Shown here piece by piece: positions 1 to 4,797 of a DNA stretch of 5,125 nt. Origin of the DNA: Terriglobia bacterium (GTDB taxonomy: Bacteria; Acidobacteriota; Terriglobia; UBA7540); NCBI GenBank assembly GCA_030040515.1, contig JASHTO010000320.1, positions 1-5,125 on the forward strand, read 5' to 3'. The stretch's first letter is position 1; each line of letters opens with the position of its first letter. The notes below the pieces were generated by a model. That model saw only the letters and a program-made list of their open reading frames with translations. It ran no database searches and was not told the origin of the DNA. The translations under genes were made by a program, and so were the position numbers.

Positions 1-574
1 TACCGATGCCCATTTCGCCGGTGCCGATCAGCGTTCGTCCTTCCCGGGCTGCCGTTTCTGCCAGGTCCAGGCCCACGTTGAGCGCCGTGTGCAACTCGGC
101 GTGACTCATCGCTGCTTCGCGCGCCATATTTCTGGTGCCGCGTGCGACTTTCCGATCAATCAGGCCGCGCGAGCCGGAAAAATCTCCATCAACGCCGATA
201 TCGACGACAATCACATCGATACCAGCATGGCGGCACAGCACATTGATCGCCGCGCCCTGTGAAAGAAAGTTCAGGACCATCTGGCGCGTTACTTCCTTTG
301 GATAAGCGCTAACGCGCTCCTCCGTCACGCCGTGATCAGCCGCCAACGTAAAAATAGCCTTTGCGGCACATCGTGGCCATGTCTCTTCCCTGATTCCCAC
401 AAGTCGTTTGGCAATTTCTTCCAGCCGTCCGAGACTGCCGGGGGGCTTGGTGAGACTGTCGAGTCTGGCAGCGGCGCGCTCCTGCCACTCGGGCTGGATA
501 GCGGGTACCGAAGCCACCGCCGACCAAAACCGCGCTTCTTCGGATTCCATCCCCCTAACTGGCGGGCTCATCAT
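1..574 (-). CDS. cobT: Nicotinate-nucleotide--dimethylbenzimidazole phosphoribosyltransferase CobT, partial (C-terminus off the left edge)
   Basis: CobT transfers phosphoribose from nicotinate mononucleotide to 5,6-dimethylbenzimidazole (or a related base), giving the alpha-ribazole phosphate used for the lower ligand of cobalamin in the cytoplasm. The 191 visible residues carry family motifs in order: LTKPPGSLGRLE at about 41-52, AADHGV at 78-83, YPKEVTRQM at 91-99 and GTGEMGIG at 184-191, where the window ends. The family is usually about 350 residues, so roughly the C-terminal 45%, including the catalytic glutamate near residue 317 of the Salmonella enzyme, lies outside. I chose the ATG at 574 because GGAG (584-581) sits 6 bases upstream; ATG 571 is nearly as good. 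ATG 550 would avoid overlapping cobC but has a G-run directly against it. The chosen start overlaps the end of cobC by 20 bases, so translation is probably coupled. It is the third gene of the riboswitch-led operon cobU-cobC-cobT. Confidence 0.95.
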   Translation of the reverse strand, partial: MMSPPVRGMESEEARFWSAVASVPAIQPEWQERAAARLDSLTKPPGSLGRLEEIAKRLVGIREETWPRCAAKAIFTLAADHGVTEERVSAYPKEVTRQMVLNFLSQGAAINVLCRHAGIDVIVVDIGVDGDFSGSRGLIDRKVARGTRNMAREAAMSHAELHTALNVGLDLAETAAREGRTLIGTGEMGIG

Positions 575-1160
575 TCAACTCTCCAACGGAAATAACCATA
601 CGACCTTGCGCGTGAAGCACTGCGATGGACCCATTCGATTGCGCAAACTTCCCGGCGTCTCCGATGGGCGCGCCGGCGGCCGCGCACAAGATGAGCGAAT
701 TCGTCACGCCGTGTCCAACCACGAGTACGTTCCCGATGAGCGGCGTTTCCAGCAGCATTCTCAGGAAGCGGGCCGCCCGGATGTAGGCATCCTGCGGGGG
801 TTCGGCGCGATCAATGCGTAATTTTTCAGGTTCGAAGCGCCAAGCCTCAACCTGACTGGGATACAAGCGTTTGAGGGTCTTCATGGTCTTCCCTGACCAG
901 ACGCCGTGGTCCAGTTCCCGAAGATCGTCGTGAACGCTCGGATCACATTCTCGGTTCGATGCAATGATTGCCGCGGTTTGGCGCGCCCGCAGGAGAGGGC
1001 TGGTGAAGACGCGGCCAATTCGCCGTTTTTGCAGCCGTCGGGCCAGAGTGCAAGATTGCTGAACACCGGCTGCGTTGATTGGAACGTCCAAGGTCCCTTG
1101 CAGCCGATCTTCTCGATTCCAGTCCGTTTCAGCGTGACGAAGTAAATAGATGTTGCTCAT
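555..1160 (-). CDS. cobC: Alpha-ribazole phosphatase, histidine phosphatase family (CobC-like)
   Basis: This 201-residue protein belongs to the phosphoglycerate-mutase-like histidine phosphatases. The phospho-acceptor motif is LLRHAETDWN with R8 and H9. SPLLRARQTA at 54-63 supplies the conserved arginine R58, LRELDHGVWSG at 80-90 supplies the acidic residue E82, and VVGHG at 148-152 supplies the second histidine H150. Length matches CobC proteins (about 200). The family alone does not fix the substrate. The position between cobU and cobT makes removal of the 5'-phosphate from alpha-ribazole phosphate or adenosylcobalamin phosphate the likely role. Its ATG overlaps the cobU stop as ATGA (1160-1157), and no strong SD precedes it, so it probably relies on translational coupling. 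It overlaps cobT by 20 bases. An unrelated sugar-phosphate phosphatase is possible but less likely here. Confidence 0.9.
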   Translation of the reverse strand: MSNIYLLRHAETDWNREDRLQGTLDVPINAAGVQQSCTLARRLQKRRIGRVFTSPLLRARQTAAIIASNRECDPSVHDDLRELDHGVWSGKTMKTLKRLYPSQVEAWRFEPEKLRIDRAEPPQDAYIRAARFLRMLLETPLIGNVLVVGHGVTNSLILCAAAGAPIGDAGKFAQSNGSIAVLHAQGRMVISVGELNDEPAS

Positions 1161-1693
1161 ACGCCCAACAAGCGCCCATCGCGCTTCAAGGTAAGTGGCA
1201 CACCCGCGACCATCAGGATTACGCGATCGGCGATTGCTGCGATCCGTTGATTAAGCTGGCCGAGGATGTCACGGTAGCGGCGGCCGCTTCGAAATGCGGG
1301 AACTATTCCGCAACCAACCTCATTGGAAACGAGAATGATGGAGCATTGTGATCTTTGAATCTCATGGCAGAGTTCATCAAAATCCTTCTGGATCTTCACG
1401 GAGTCGCCGCGCCGGGCGCTCATCACGTTGTCGACGTAAACGGTGAGGCAATCGATGAGAATGACATCGGTCTCCGGGGCTCGCGAGGCAATTGCCTTCG
1501 CCAGTTTCGCCGGCGCTTCGATGGTTTTCCATGAAGCCGGACGCTCCGACTGGTGGCGGGCAATTTTGCGTCGCATTTCCGCGTCGCTGGGACGTGCGGT
1601 GCCGATAAAGGCCACATGCCGGCCCTTTGCTGCGAGCGTCTGCGCAAATCGACTCTTGCCGCTGCGCGCACCCCCAAGAATGAGCGTCACCAC
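1157..1693 (-). CDS. cobU: Bifunctional adenosylcobinamide kinase / adenosylcobinamide-phosphate guanylyltransferase
   Basis: CobU phosphorylates adenosylcobinamide and then transfers GMP to it, giving adenosylcobinamide-GDP, the acceptor for the lower ligand. The 178 residues are full length for the family. The P-loop GGARSGKS is at 7-14. RHQSERPASWKTIE at 46-59 contains H47, the equivalent of the histidine guanylylated in the Salmonella enzyme. ILIDCLTVYVDN at 78-89 follows, then VSNEVGCGIVP, and RDILGQLNQRIAAIADRV near the C-terminus with VAGVPL after it. The start is GTG at 1693 or the adjacent GTG at 1690. Upstream there is only a purine-rich stretch (AAGAAG) rather than a clear SD. It is the first recognised gene of the operon, about 150 bases downstream of a cobalamin riboswitch, and its stop overlaps cobC as ATGA. 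A cryptic open frame upstream ends as GTGA over the second GTG (see 1687-1808), which could explain the missing SD. Confidence 0.96.
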   Translation of the reverse strand: MVTLILGGARSGKSRFAQTLAAKGRHVAFIGTARPSDAEMRRKIARHQSERPASWKTIEAPAKLAKAIASRAPETDVILIDCLTVYVDNVMSARRGDSVKIQKDFDELCHEIQRSQCSIILVSNEVGCGIVPAFRSGRRYRDILGQLNQRIAAIADRVILMVAGVPLTLKRDGRLLGV

Positions 1694-1808
1694 TTTTCTT
1701 CTTTTTGTAGCCCAGAGAGATACCGAATCACACCGCCTAAGCGGGGGAATAATGCGAGCGCGCTCTTGCCGTGATTCAGCGCCGAAAGCGCAACAACGAA
1801 AGGCTCAT
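1687..1808 (-). other. Possible small upstream gene, interrupted by a frameshift, overlapping the cobU start
   Basis: From ATG 1808 the zero frame gives only MSLSLLRFRR and stops at 1776. In the frame one base back, the sequence stays open to a TGA at 1689-1687 and reads like protein (EPFVVALSALNHGKSALAL, then FPRLGGVIRYLSGLQKEEKW). That frame has no ATG, GTG or TTG near a usable SD; the only strong SD and start is ATG 1808 in the other frame. One missing base, a lost gene, or a frameshift would join the two into about 40 residues. Its stop overlaps the second cobU GTG as GTGA, the same spacing as the ATGA junctions in this locus. I do not recognise the product. It may equally be chance: the open frame also runs back into the riboswitch, which is not coding. 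Confidence 0.2.
1776..1808 (-). CDS. Candidate 10-codon leader peptide downstream of the riboswitch
   Basis: ATG at 1808-1806 lies 7 bases after a strong SD (GGAGGG, 1821-1816) and opens a frame of 10 codons, MSLSLLRFRR, ending in TGA at 1778-1776. It lies between the minus-strand riboswitch and cobU, with 82 bases left before the cobU GTG. The SD is held in a hairpin loop (1830-1807). Translation here could be the step the riboswitch controls, with effects passed on to cobU. There is no homology support; it could be a fragment of the frameshifted small gene described at 1687-1808, or a chance ORF. Confidence 0.25.
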   Translation of the reverse strand: MSLSLLRFRR

Positions 1809-1830
1809 CGAGCTTCCCTCCGAAGCCGAT
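1807..1830 (-). promoter_or_regulatory. Hairpin with SD in the loop, candidate expression platform of the cobU-operon riboswitch
   Basis: On the minus strand ATCG-GCTT pairs with AAGC-(T)-CGAT, an 8-pair stem with one bulged T. The loop carries GGAGGG (1821-1816), and the 3' strand of the stem runs into an ATG at 1808. It begins about 15 bases after the riboswitch closing stem. No T-run follows, so it does not look like an intrinsic terminator; translational control by SD sequestration fits better. This is inference from base pairing by eye. Confidence 0.4.
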
Positions 1831-1845
1831 TTCGTGATTCGTGGG

Positions 1846-2003
1846 CGTCTGGCCGGTTTCCTGACTGACGCATCACCAAGCCCGAGCCACCTTCCCAGGG
1901 TTTACCCCAGTGGCATCCCTCGCTCGAGCTCTCCGCGTTCACAGTGGCGGGGCCGTACCGGATTCTCGCCGGCTTCCCGATTAAGCGAACCTCGCACCAG
2001 ACA
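1846..2003 (-). ncRNA. Cobalamin (B12) riboswitch controlling cobU-cobC-cobT
   Basis: The minus strand contains the conserved aptamer core at 1978-1939, with GGGAAGCCGGCGAGAATCC followed by CCCCGCCACTGTGA. The B12 box follows at 1865-1851 (GTCAGGAAACCGGCC). The closing stem GTCTGG (2002-1997) pairs with CCAGAC (1852-1847), with one more T-G pair outside. A P3-like hairpin (GCGAGGTTCGC) lies just inside the 5' strand. The P5-like hairpin is CCGG-CGAGAAT-CCGG, with GGCG where GGTG is usual. It should bind a cobalamin, most likely adenosylcobalamin, and lower expression of the lower-ligand synthesis genes. The aptamer starts almost at the predicted transcription start, so it forms the very 5' end of the mRNA. 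Confidence 0.93.
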
Positions 2004-2009
2004 GCATCA

Positions 2010-2038
2010 TTCATACTCCGCACCCAACTTGCTGTCAA
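2010..2038 (-). promoter_or_regulatory. Sigma70-type promoter for the cobU operon
   Basis: The minus strand has a perfect -35 TTGACA at 2038-2033, a 17-base spacer and a -10 TATGAA at 2015-2010 (four of six consensus positions). Transcription would start near 2003, exactly at the 5' strand of the riboswitch closing stem, which supports the call. No operator is evident. Confidence 0.7.
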
Positions 2039-2053
2039 GTCCCCCCGGCACGC

Positions 2054-2083
2054 TTGCCAACGAGGTTGCGCTTCGTGCATACT
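2054..2083 (+). promoter_or_regulatory. Sigma70-type promoter for the adenosyltransferase-btuFDC operon
   Basis: TTGCCA at 2054-2059 (five of six for -35), an 18-base spacer and CATACT at 2078-2083 (four of six for -10) place the transcription start near 2090. That is the 5' strand of the plus-strand riboswitch closing stem. The -35 lies only 15 bases from the -35 of the divergent promoter. It is weaker by consensus than the minus-strand one. Confidence 0.55.
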
Positions 2084-2088
2084 TTGAT

Positions 2089-2264
2089 TCCTCAGGTGCC
2101 CGCGAGGGCGTAACAGGGAAGTCCGGTGAAAAACCGGCGCGGTCCCGCCACTGTAAGTGAGGGTTGCCGTTTCGATCAGAGCCACTCGGTGCAGGAATCG
2201 GGGAAGGCGAAACGGTCGGGCTCAGTTTTGGGCCTCCCTCCAAGCCAGGAGACCTACCTGGGGA
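2089..2264 (+). ncRNA. Cobalamin (B12) riboswitch controlling the adenosyltransferase-btuFDC operon
   Basis: The aptamer core is at 2116-2156 (GGGAAGTCCGGTGAAAAACC, then a CCCGCCACTGTAA run). The B12 box GCCAGGAGACCTACCTG is at 2244-2260, a near-consensus match. The closing stem pairs TCCTCAGGT (2089-2097) with ACCTGGGGA (2256-2264), nine pairs with one T-G. Inside it lies a P3 hairpin GCCC-GCGA-GGGC and a P5-like hairpin CCGG-TGAAAAA-CCGG. It should sense adenosylcobalamin or a related cobalamin and shut down corrinoid uptake and adenosylation when the cofactor is abundant. It is clearly different in sequence from the divergent copy on the other strand. Confidence 0.96.
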
Positions 2265-2276
2265 CAGAGCAGCTCA

Positions 2277-2333
2277 CTTTCTGCGGAAGACAGAAGGAAT
2301 GCGTTCCCGATCCACGACAACTCTTCATTCCTT
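2277..2333 (+). promoter_or_regulatory. Mutually exclusive helices in the leader, candidate expression platform
   Basis: Just after the riboswitch, CTTTCTG (2277-2283) can pair with CAGAAGG (2291-2297) around a 7-base loop. The same 3' strand is also part of AAGGAATG (2294-2301), which is perfectly complementary to CATTCCTT (2326-2333). The two helices cannot form together. The second is followed by a pyrimidine-rich stretch but no clean T-run, so a classic terminator is not shown. The rest of the leader to 2485 shows no other gene or element I can support. Confidence 0.35.
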
Positions 2334-2485
2334 TCTTGCAGTTGAATCCTCTTCTCGTCGAAGGTTTGCGGCCGGCCCAAGGTTGACTTTGGCACAAAAG
2401 CGTCCAATACATCGGACCTTTAGCCATCAGGCGTCAAGTCATTCATCAGAACCACGAACAGATCTCACTCCGACGGGGGGATTGC

Positions 2486-2497
2486 GAAGGAGGCTTC
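2486..2497 (+). promoter_or_regulatory. Strong SD of the adenosyltransferase gene inside a small hairpin
   Basis: AAGGAGG (2487-2493) lies 5 bases before the ATG at 2499. GAAG (2486-2489) can pair with CTTC (2494-2497), leaving GAGG as the loop. The SD therefore decides the start and could be partly masked. Four pairs alone are weak, so a regulatory role is inference. Confidence 0.5.
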
Positions 2498-2498
2498 C

Positions 2499-3077
2499 AT
2501 GAGCATTGCAACCAAAAGAGGCGACGGCGGACAAACCGGGCTCGCGGGAGGGATTCGCGTTTCGAAATCCTCGCCGCGTGTTGAGGCTTACGGCACGGTT
2601 GATGAATTGAATTCGGTCCTCGGCATGGCGCGTTCGATTTGCGAGGATGCAGACCTTCGGGAACGGACCAAGGTCATTCAGCGTCAGCTTTTCAAAGTGG
2701 GTTCCAGCCTCGCCACCCCGCCGGAAAGCCGAAAGGGGCAGGTGCCCATCACCGAAGAAATGGTCGAGGAACTCACTCGCCAGGTTCACGAAATTGAGGC
2801 GATGGAAGGCATCCTGTCCGATTGGTCTCTCCCCGGGGAACATCCCACCGCCGCAGTTTACGATGTCGCCCGCACGGTTTGCCGCCGGGCGGAACGCGGC
2901 ATTGTTCGGCTGATGGAGTCCGGTGAGGTGGTTGAGCCGAATATTCTGGCATTTATAAATCGTCTCTCCGACTTGTTGTGGCTCTTTGCCCGCAAGCTTG
3001 AAGTCGCCGCCGGTGTCAGTAACTCGCTGCGAGAGATGAATGCCAAGGCCGGCCCAAAATGGTCGCGGGCCTGGTAA
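2499..3077 (+). CDS. Cob(I)alamin adenosyltransferase, PduO type
   Basis: This cytoplasmic enzyme transfers the adenosyl group of ATP to the cobalt of cob(I)alamin or cobinamide, forming adenosylcobalamin. The 192 residues cover one complete PduO/MMAB-type domain. TKRGDGGQTGL at 5-15 is the N-terminal ATP-binding motif. VEAYGTVDELNSVLG at 28-42 includes D35. QLFKVGSSLA is at 63-72. ARTVCRRAER at 124-133 is the signature helix with the ATP-contacting arginines, and NRLSDLLWLFAR at 154-165 follows. The common LPGG before the signature helix is LPGE here. The start has an excellent SD. It is the first gene of the plus-strand operon, about 235 bases after its riboswitch, and btuF follows after an 80-base gap. 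It is unrelated in sequence to the CobA/CobO adenosyltransferases. The names pduO, cobA2 and mmaB are all used for this family, so I give no symbol. Confidence 0.95.
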   Translation: MSIATKRGDGGQTGLAGGIRVSKSSPRVEAYGTVDELNSVLGMARSICEDADLRERTKVIQRQLFKVGSSLATPPESRKGQVPITEEMVEELTRQVHEIEAMEGILSDWSLPGEHPTAAVYDVARTVCRRAERGIVRLMESGEVVEPNILAFINRLSDLLWLFARKLEVAAGVSNSLREMNAKAGPKWSRAW

Positions 3078-3134
3078 CGAAGCTCATCCCCGAACTCGAC
3101 CGATGACATCGGCTTCGCGGCACGGGCAGAAGCC
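3078..3134 (+). other. Competing inverted repeats between the adenosyltransferase gene and btuF
   Basis: CGAAGC (3078-3083) pairs with GCTTCG (3112-3117), enclosing the near-perfect palindrome CCGATGACATCGG (3100-3112). GGCTTC (3111-3116) can instead pair with GAAGCC (3129-3134). No T-run follows either, so there is no terminator here. The gap is the longest between genes of this operon, and the structures may affect mRNA stability or the ratio of enzyme to transporter. The role is unproven. Confidence 0.3.
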
Positions 3135-3140
3135 TGGTGC

Positions 3141-3150
3141 GGGGAGAGAG
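3141..3150 (+). promoter_or_regulatory. SD that decides the btuF start
   Basis: GGGGAGAGAG ends 7 bases before TTG 3158. The alternative GTG at 3137 lies upstream of this purine run and has no SD of its own, so the run supports the TTG start. Confidence 0.6.
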
Positions 3151-3157
3151 TAAATCA

Positions 3158-4033
3158 TTGATTCGAATTCGTACATGGATTGCGCTGGCCACTGTGGCCG
3201 TCTCATTGGGGCTATCGGGGCCTCCGGCTCAGCCCACGCGCATTGTATCCACGTTTCCCAGCGCGACCGAAACGCTCTTTGCCTTGGGTGCGGGCGACCG
3301 GGTGGTGGGTGTTTCGAACTATTGCCGGTATCCGCCGGCAGTACTTTCGCTGCCGAAAATCGGCACGTACCTGAAGCCTGACCCCGAAAAGATCGCTCTG
3401 TTGCGACCCGATCTGGTGATTCTTGAACGTTCGGCAACGATACTTGCTGACCGGCTGTCGGCACTCGGCATCCCTTTTACCGAGGTGAAAGTGGGATCGC
3501 TCGATGAAATCTATTCGATGGTCGTGGAGATCGGCCGGGCCGTGGGGTTGCCGGATCAAGCGACTACCCTAAACCATGATATTCAATCGCGTCTCGCTGC
3601 CATTCAGGCGCAGACACGCGACAAGTCCCATCCGACCGTGCTGGTCATCGTGGGGCGAACTCCCGGCGAGTTGACGAACCTCGTGGCCGTCGGCCCCGGG
3701 TCCTATTTGGCGGAGTTGCTGGAAATCGCGGGGGGCAAAAACACCTTGACCGAAACGGCTGTCCTTTATCCGCGGATTTCGCTCGAAACTGTCGTGCGCC
3801 TCAATCCTGACATCATCCTGGATGCCTCGATGATAAATCAGCCCGGCGAAAGCACGGCGGGCCTGGAAGAAGGTCTGAAGGAGCCATGGCTTGCTCACCA
3901 TGAACTGAGCGCCGTCCGGAAGGGAATGGTCTTCGGGCTTACGTCGGAGTGTCTGGTAACCCCGGGACCTCGCGTTGTGGAGGCGGTGGAATTGTTACGA
4001 GCCAGGATCCACCAGAAGGAGCAACGGCCATGA
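3158..4033 (+). CDS. btuF: Periplasmic corrinoid-binding protein of an ABC transporter (BtuF-like)
   Basis: This is the solute-binding component that delivers cobalamin or cobinamide to the BtuCD importer. With the TTG start it has 291 residues. Residues 1-25 form a signal peptide: MIRIR, a hydrophobic core to about L19, then SGPPAQ. There is no lipobox cysteine, so a soluble periplasmic protein is expected. The class III binding-protein fold follows. RIVSTFPSATETLFALGAG at 28-46, VGVSNYCRYPP at 50-60 and KPDPEKIALLRPDLVI match the N-lobe of BtuF. A linking helix rich in D, E and Q leads into the second lobe with VAVGPGSYLAELLEIAGG and LNPDIILDAS. A GTG start at 3137 would add seven residues but lacks an SD. 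The stop overlaps the btuD ATG as ATGA. Binding proteins for haem or ferric siderophores share this fold; the riboswitch and neighbours favour corrinoids. Confidence 0.92.
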   Translation: MIRIRTWIALATVAVSLGLSGPPAQPTRIVSTFPSATETLFALGAGDRVVGVSNYCRYPPAVLSLPKIGTYLKPDPEKIALLRPDLVILERSATILADRLSALGIPFTEVKVGSLDEIYSMVVEIGRAVGLPDQATTLNHDIQSRLAAIQAQTRDKSHPTVLVIVGRTPGELTNLVAVGPGSYLAELLEIAGGKNTLTETAVLYPRISLETVVRLNPDIILDASMINQPGESTAGLEEGLKEPWLAHHELSAVRKGMVFGLTSECLVTPGPRVVEAVELLRARIHQKEQRP

Positions 4034-4797
4034 GCACGCTGCTCTCCGTGAACAAGGTATCCTTCGGGTATCCCGGCCGCCACGTCCTTGACTCCATCAA
4101 CTTTTCCGCCGAAGGCGGCGAATTCATCGTGTTGATGGGCATCAACGGAGCCGGCAAAACCACGCTGCTGGATATTCTGGCGGGGTTGCGCTTCCCGGAT
4201 TGCGGAGACATTCTTTTGCGGGACCGTCCGCTTCGGGCGTGGCCGCCTCGAGAGCGCTCGCGACGCGTCAGTCATCTTCCCCAAGCGACACAGCAGGATT
4301 TGCCTTTTACCGTCGAGCAGATGGTTTTGATGGGGCGATACGTCCACGCTGACCGCTGGTTTGAATCGGATGAAGATCGCAGGTACGCCGAGGATGCCAT
4401 GCGCCGCATGGATTGCTTGCAGTTTCGCTACCGGCCGTTCTCCTCGCTGAGCGGAGGCGAGAAACAGCGGATTCTGCTGGCCGCGTGCGTCGCTCAGTGT
4501 CCCGAGTTAATGCTGTTCGATGAGCCGGCGACGTACCTCGACGTTCACCAGCAATTGCAGTGCTTCACAACGCTCGCCGAACTCGCGCGTGAAGGCGCGC
4601 TTTGTATCGCCATCACGCACGACCTGAATCTTGCGCTCACCCACTGCACGCGGGTGCTGATTCTCCATCAGGGAAAACTGGCAGCCGACTTTCCGACAAC
4701 GGAAGCCGCAAAAGCCTCCGAGTGGTTGACTTGGCTGTCTCCGCGTTTACGCATGACGCACACACCGGAGGGAAATCCGTGGGTGCTTTACCGATGA
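4030..4797 (+). CDS. btuD: Corrinoid ABC importer ATP-binding protein (BtuD-like)
   Basis: This is the cytoplasmic ATPase of the corrinoid importer. All ABC motifs are in place across its 255 residues: Walker A GINGAGKT at 37-44, Q-loop Q85 in HLPQ, signature LSGGE at 140-144, Walker B LMLFDEP at 160-166 with catalytic E165, D-loop YLD at 169-171, and H-loop H197 in AITHD. QMVLMGRYVH at 97-106 after the Q-loop is typical of the FecE/BtuD group of iron-siderophore, haem and B12 importers. The frame is open back to 3949, but the ATG at 4030 is chosen because AAGGAG (4016-4021) lies 8 bases upstream and because it overlaps the btuF stop as ATGA. It overlaps the downstream permease gene. Substrate cannot be told from the ATPase alone; the context makes it corrinoid. 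Confidence 0.94.
   Translation: MSTLLSVNKVSFGYPGRHVLDSINFSAEGGEFIVLMGINGAGKTTLLDILAGLRFPDCGDILLRDRPLRAWPPRERSRRVSHLPQATQQDLPFTVEQMVLMGRYVHADRWFESDEDRRYAEDAMRRMDCLQFRYRPFSSLSGGEKQRILLAACVAQCPELMLFDEPATYLDVHQQLQCFTTLAELAREGALCIAITHDLNLALTHCTRVLILHQGKLAADFPTTEAAKASEWLTWLSPRLRMTHTPEGNPWVLYR
4767..4772 (+). promoter_or_regulatory. SD inside the end of btuD that suggests a GTG start for btuC
   Basis: GGAGGG lies 6 bases before GTG 4779, in frame with and 15 bases upstream of ATG 4794. ATG 4794 has no SD of its own at a usable distance. Confidence 0.5.

Noticed and set aside
1805..2185. 126-residue minus-strand open frame across both riboswitches.
   Set aside because: It reads through the promoters and conserved RNA structures, and its composition is arginine-rich and unlike its neighbours. 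It is a spurious translation of riboswitch DNA.
2340..2485. Possible terminator CCAA...TTGG near 2378-2393 in the leader.
   Set aside because: The stem is only four pairs and is followed by ACAAAAG rather than a T-run, so it is too weak to call.
2164..2502. Plus-strand open frame running through the riboswitch and leader, ending as ATGA on the adenosyltransferase start; it includes an internal ATG at 2299.
   Set aside because: Its first part is riboswitch RNA, and the rest is rich in R, S, T and P with no recognisable pattern. The purine run before ATG 2299 is too close to act as an SD. The stop overlap is likely chance.
3895..4347. 150-residue minus-strand open frame opposite btuF and btuD.
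   Set aside because: It is antisense to strongly supported motifs (Walker A, Q-loop) and has no SD or family pattern; it is a shadow of high-GC coding sequence.
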